A stretch of 64,000 nt of DNA from UBA1930 sp943368475 (GTDB lineage: Bacteria; Bacteroidota; Bacteroidia; Chitinophagales; Chitinophagaceae), in assembly GCA_943368475.1 (NCBI GenBank), contig CALRLF020000012.1, forward strand, positions 1-64,000. The letters are read 5' to 3'. A program made the translations under genes and the position numbers. The first letter of the stretch is position 1. Each line of letters begins with the position of its first letter. Below are positions 62,646 to 64,000 of the stretch, one piece after another. The notes under the pieces are model-generated. The model did no database searches. It was not told the origin of the DNA and was given only the letters and a program-made list of their open reading frames with translations.

Positions 62646-62731
62646 GGCTTCAAAAAGGGCTAAATTGGGCTAAAATAAAGGCTTTGGCAAAAATTATCTT
62701 AACCGAAAAGTAAATTTTTCAACAAAACGCT

Positions 62732-62739
62732 TACTTTTG
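62732..62739 (+). promoter_or_regulatory. TAnnTTTG promoter element of rpsO
   Basis: TACTTTTG matches the Bacteroidota -7 consensus, 52 nt before the rpsO ATG, leaving a normal leader. Confidence 0.6.
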
Positions 62740-62791
62740 CCGCCACTATAAAAAAGAAATAACAAAACACGGACGCTCAAAAAAGAAAAAA

Positions 62792-63061
62792 ATGTCAATT
62801 ACTAAAGAAAAAAAAGCTACCATTTTTACGCAATATGGTGGTGCAGCTACTAACACTGGTTCTATCGAAGCACAAGTTGCTTTACTTACAGAACGTATCT
62901 TAGATATCAGCAACCATTTAAAAGTGAACAAAAAAGATTTCTCTACGCAACGTGGATTAATGAAAATGGTTGGTCAGCGTAAGCGTTTATTGGCTTACTT
63001 ACAAAAGCACAACTTAACTGGTTACAGAGCTTTAATCGAAAAATTAGGTTTAAGAAAATAA
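62792..63061 (+). CDS. rpsO: 30S ribosomal protein S15
   Basis: 89 aa, exact family length. The sequence has the conserved GSIEAQVALLTERI, HLKVNKKDFSTQRGL and KRLLAYLQKHNLTGYRALIEKLGLRK. It binds 16S rRNA in the central domain. The rpsO-pnp order seen here is conserved widely. Confidence 0.98.
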   Translation: MSITKEKKATIFTQYGGAATNTGSIEAQVALLTERILDISNHLKVNKKDFSTQRGLMKMVGQRKRLLAYLQKHNLTGYRALIEKLGLRK

Positions 63062-63140
63062 TCCTGCAATCCCCAAAAGGGGAGAACGGATTACTTTGCC
63101 TAATGTTGATTAAACTTTTTTAACCAACCTATATAGCTGT

Positions 63141-63177
63141 ATTCCCAACTTCCCAAGGATGTTGGGAATATTTTATT
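63141..63177 (+). terminator. Hairpin between rpsO and pnp
   Basis: ATTCCCAAC (63141-63149) pairs with GTTGGGAAT (63161-63169), followed by a T-rich stretch. A smaller TCCCC-AAAA-GGGGA hairpin lies at 63070-63083. In other bacteria this gap carries an RNase III site or terminator. Confidence 0.6.
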
Positions 63178-63247
63178 TGTGCTATACAATTATTTTACAA
63201 GCAGAAAGGTAAAATAGATATCTTGCTGCAATACAATCTTACAAATT

Positions 63248-64000
63248 ATGTTAAAACCTATACAAACCAGCTTTCAGTTGCCCAATGGTGCTGAAGTGGT
63301 AATAGAAACAGGTAAACTTGCCCGTCAGGCCGATGGAGCAGTTACTGTTCGTCAAGGCAACTGTGTTATTTTAGCTACAGTTGTTGCTAATAAAGAACCA
63401 AAAGATGGTCAATCTTTTTTCCCATTATCGGTAGATTATCAGGAAAAATTTGCATCTGCAGGTCGTATTCCTGGTTCATTTTTTAAACGTGAAGCTCGTT
63501 TAAACGATTACGAAATTTTAACCAGCCGTTTGGTGGATAGAGCTTTACGTCCACTTTTCCCAGAAGATTATTTATGTGATGTTCAGGTATTAATTACCTT
63601 AATTTCTTCTGATAAAGAAGTAATGCCTGATGCATTGGCTTGCTTAGCTGCAAGTGCAGCATTAGCAGTTTCAGATATTCCTATTAAAGAAGTTATTTCT
63701 GAAGTCCGTGTTGCAAGAATTGATGGTGCATTTGTAGTGAATCCTACTCGTACTCAGTTGGAAACTGCTGATATGGATTTCATCATTGCAGCGACTGAAA
63801 AGAACTTGATGATGGTGGAAGGTGAAAGTAAAGAGTGCAGCGAAGAAGATTTAGTAAAAGTTTTAGAAATTGCTCATGATGCAATTCGTGTGCAAATTAA
63901 AGCCCAGCAAGATTTAGCAGTTAAGGTTGGTAGTACTGTAAAAAGAGACTACACCAAACCTTATACAAATGATGAGTTGGAGCAAAAAATTACTGAGTTT
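63248..64000 (+). CDS. pnp: Polyribonucleotide nucleotidyltransferase (PNPase), 3'-partial
   Basis: The first 251 codons are present and the frame is open at the right edge. The first RNase PH domain shows LARQADGAVTVRQGNCVILATVV, FFPLSVDYQEKFASAGRIPGSFFKREARLNDYEILTSRLVDRALRPLFPE and MPDALACLAASAAL. The linker helical region begins near residue 210. It phosphorolyses RNA 3' ends in the degradosome. It lies 186 nt after rpsO. Confidence 0.97.
   Translation, partial: MLKPIQTSFQLPNGAEVVIETGKLARQADGAVTVRQGNCVILATVVANKEPKDGQSFFPLSVDYQEKFASAGRIPGSFFKREARLNDYEILTSRLVDRALRPLFPEDYLCDVQVLITLISSDKEVMPDALACLAASAALAVSDIPIKEVISEVRVARIDGAFVVNPTRTQLETADMDFIIAATEKNLMMVEGESKECSEEDLVKVLEIAHDAIRVQIKAQQDLAVKVGSTVKRDYTKPYTNDELEQKITEF

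Noticed and set aside
1..64000. tRNA, rRNA, IS elements or prophage genes
   Set aside because: I saw no tRNA arms, rRNA stretches, transposases, integrases or phage structural genes on either strand.

Overview
The window looks like part of a Bacteroidota chromosome, most likely a Chitinophagaceae-type member. The evidence is low GC, type IX secretion (T9SS) C-terminal tails on three secreted proteins, TAnnTTTG promoter elements, almost no Shine-Dalgarno signals, a TonB receptor with a carboxypeptidase-like N-terminal domain, HisKA_3 and LytS/LytTR regulators, and a mraZ-rsmH-ftsL-ftsI-murE-mraY-murD-ftsW-murG-murC-ftsQ-ftsA-ftsZ cluster. Family names come from motifs read by eye; no database search was possible.

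Layout. 1-4.1 kb: a beta-1,3-glucan degradation block (GH16, GH3, GH16). 4.4-8.3 kb: mnmH, selD (2-selenouridine tRNA modification) and a B12-binding radical SAM enzyme. 8.3-13.3 kb: a T9SS cargo protein, an orphan histidine kinase and an ABC-2 exporter. 13.4-18.5 kb: an envelope or secreted hydrolase group (S1/P1 nuclease, caspase-like protease, astacin, L,D-transpeptidase-like protein). 18.6-23.8 kb: dxs, a LytS/LytTR two-component pair and queA. 23.8-24.4 kb: a 545-bp AT-rich intergenic region with DnaA-box and MraZ-box-like sites. 24.4-41.2 kb: the complete division and cell-wall (dcw) cluster, all on +. 41.4-48.3 kb: two tandem sialate O-acetylesterase-like proteins, a PL9-like beta-helix protein and a degenerate astacin paralogue. 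48.5-64 kb: ureohydrolase, ABC-F, lipoprotein, TonB receptor, J-domain protein, penicillin-acylase family enzyme, two glycosyltransferases, rpsO and the start of pnp.

The coding content is mostly familiar. The unusual material is repetitive and structural. Degenerate heptanucleotide tandem repeats lie in frame inside a glycosyltransferase, queA and the N-terminus of rsmH, and also at four dcw junctions. A dispersed repeat of about 50-90 bp with a TGGCGTCGCAC-like core occurs in at least six intergenic sites. Two copies of a structured repeat share ordered sequence blocks, and one has a 12-bp stem kept by G-U pairs. A 48-bp repeat covers the start codons of both murD and murG. A 51-bp direct repeat sits among 8-bp-period repeats. 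Long hairpins lie directly before the caspase and PL9 start codons. A secreted astacin has a paralogue that lost the catalytic Glu and third zinc His. Three minus-strand genes have a promoter element only 4-7 nt before the ATG, suggesting leaderless mRNAs.
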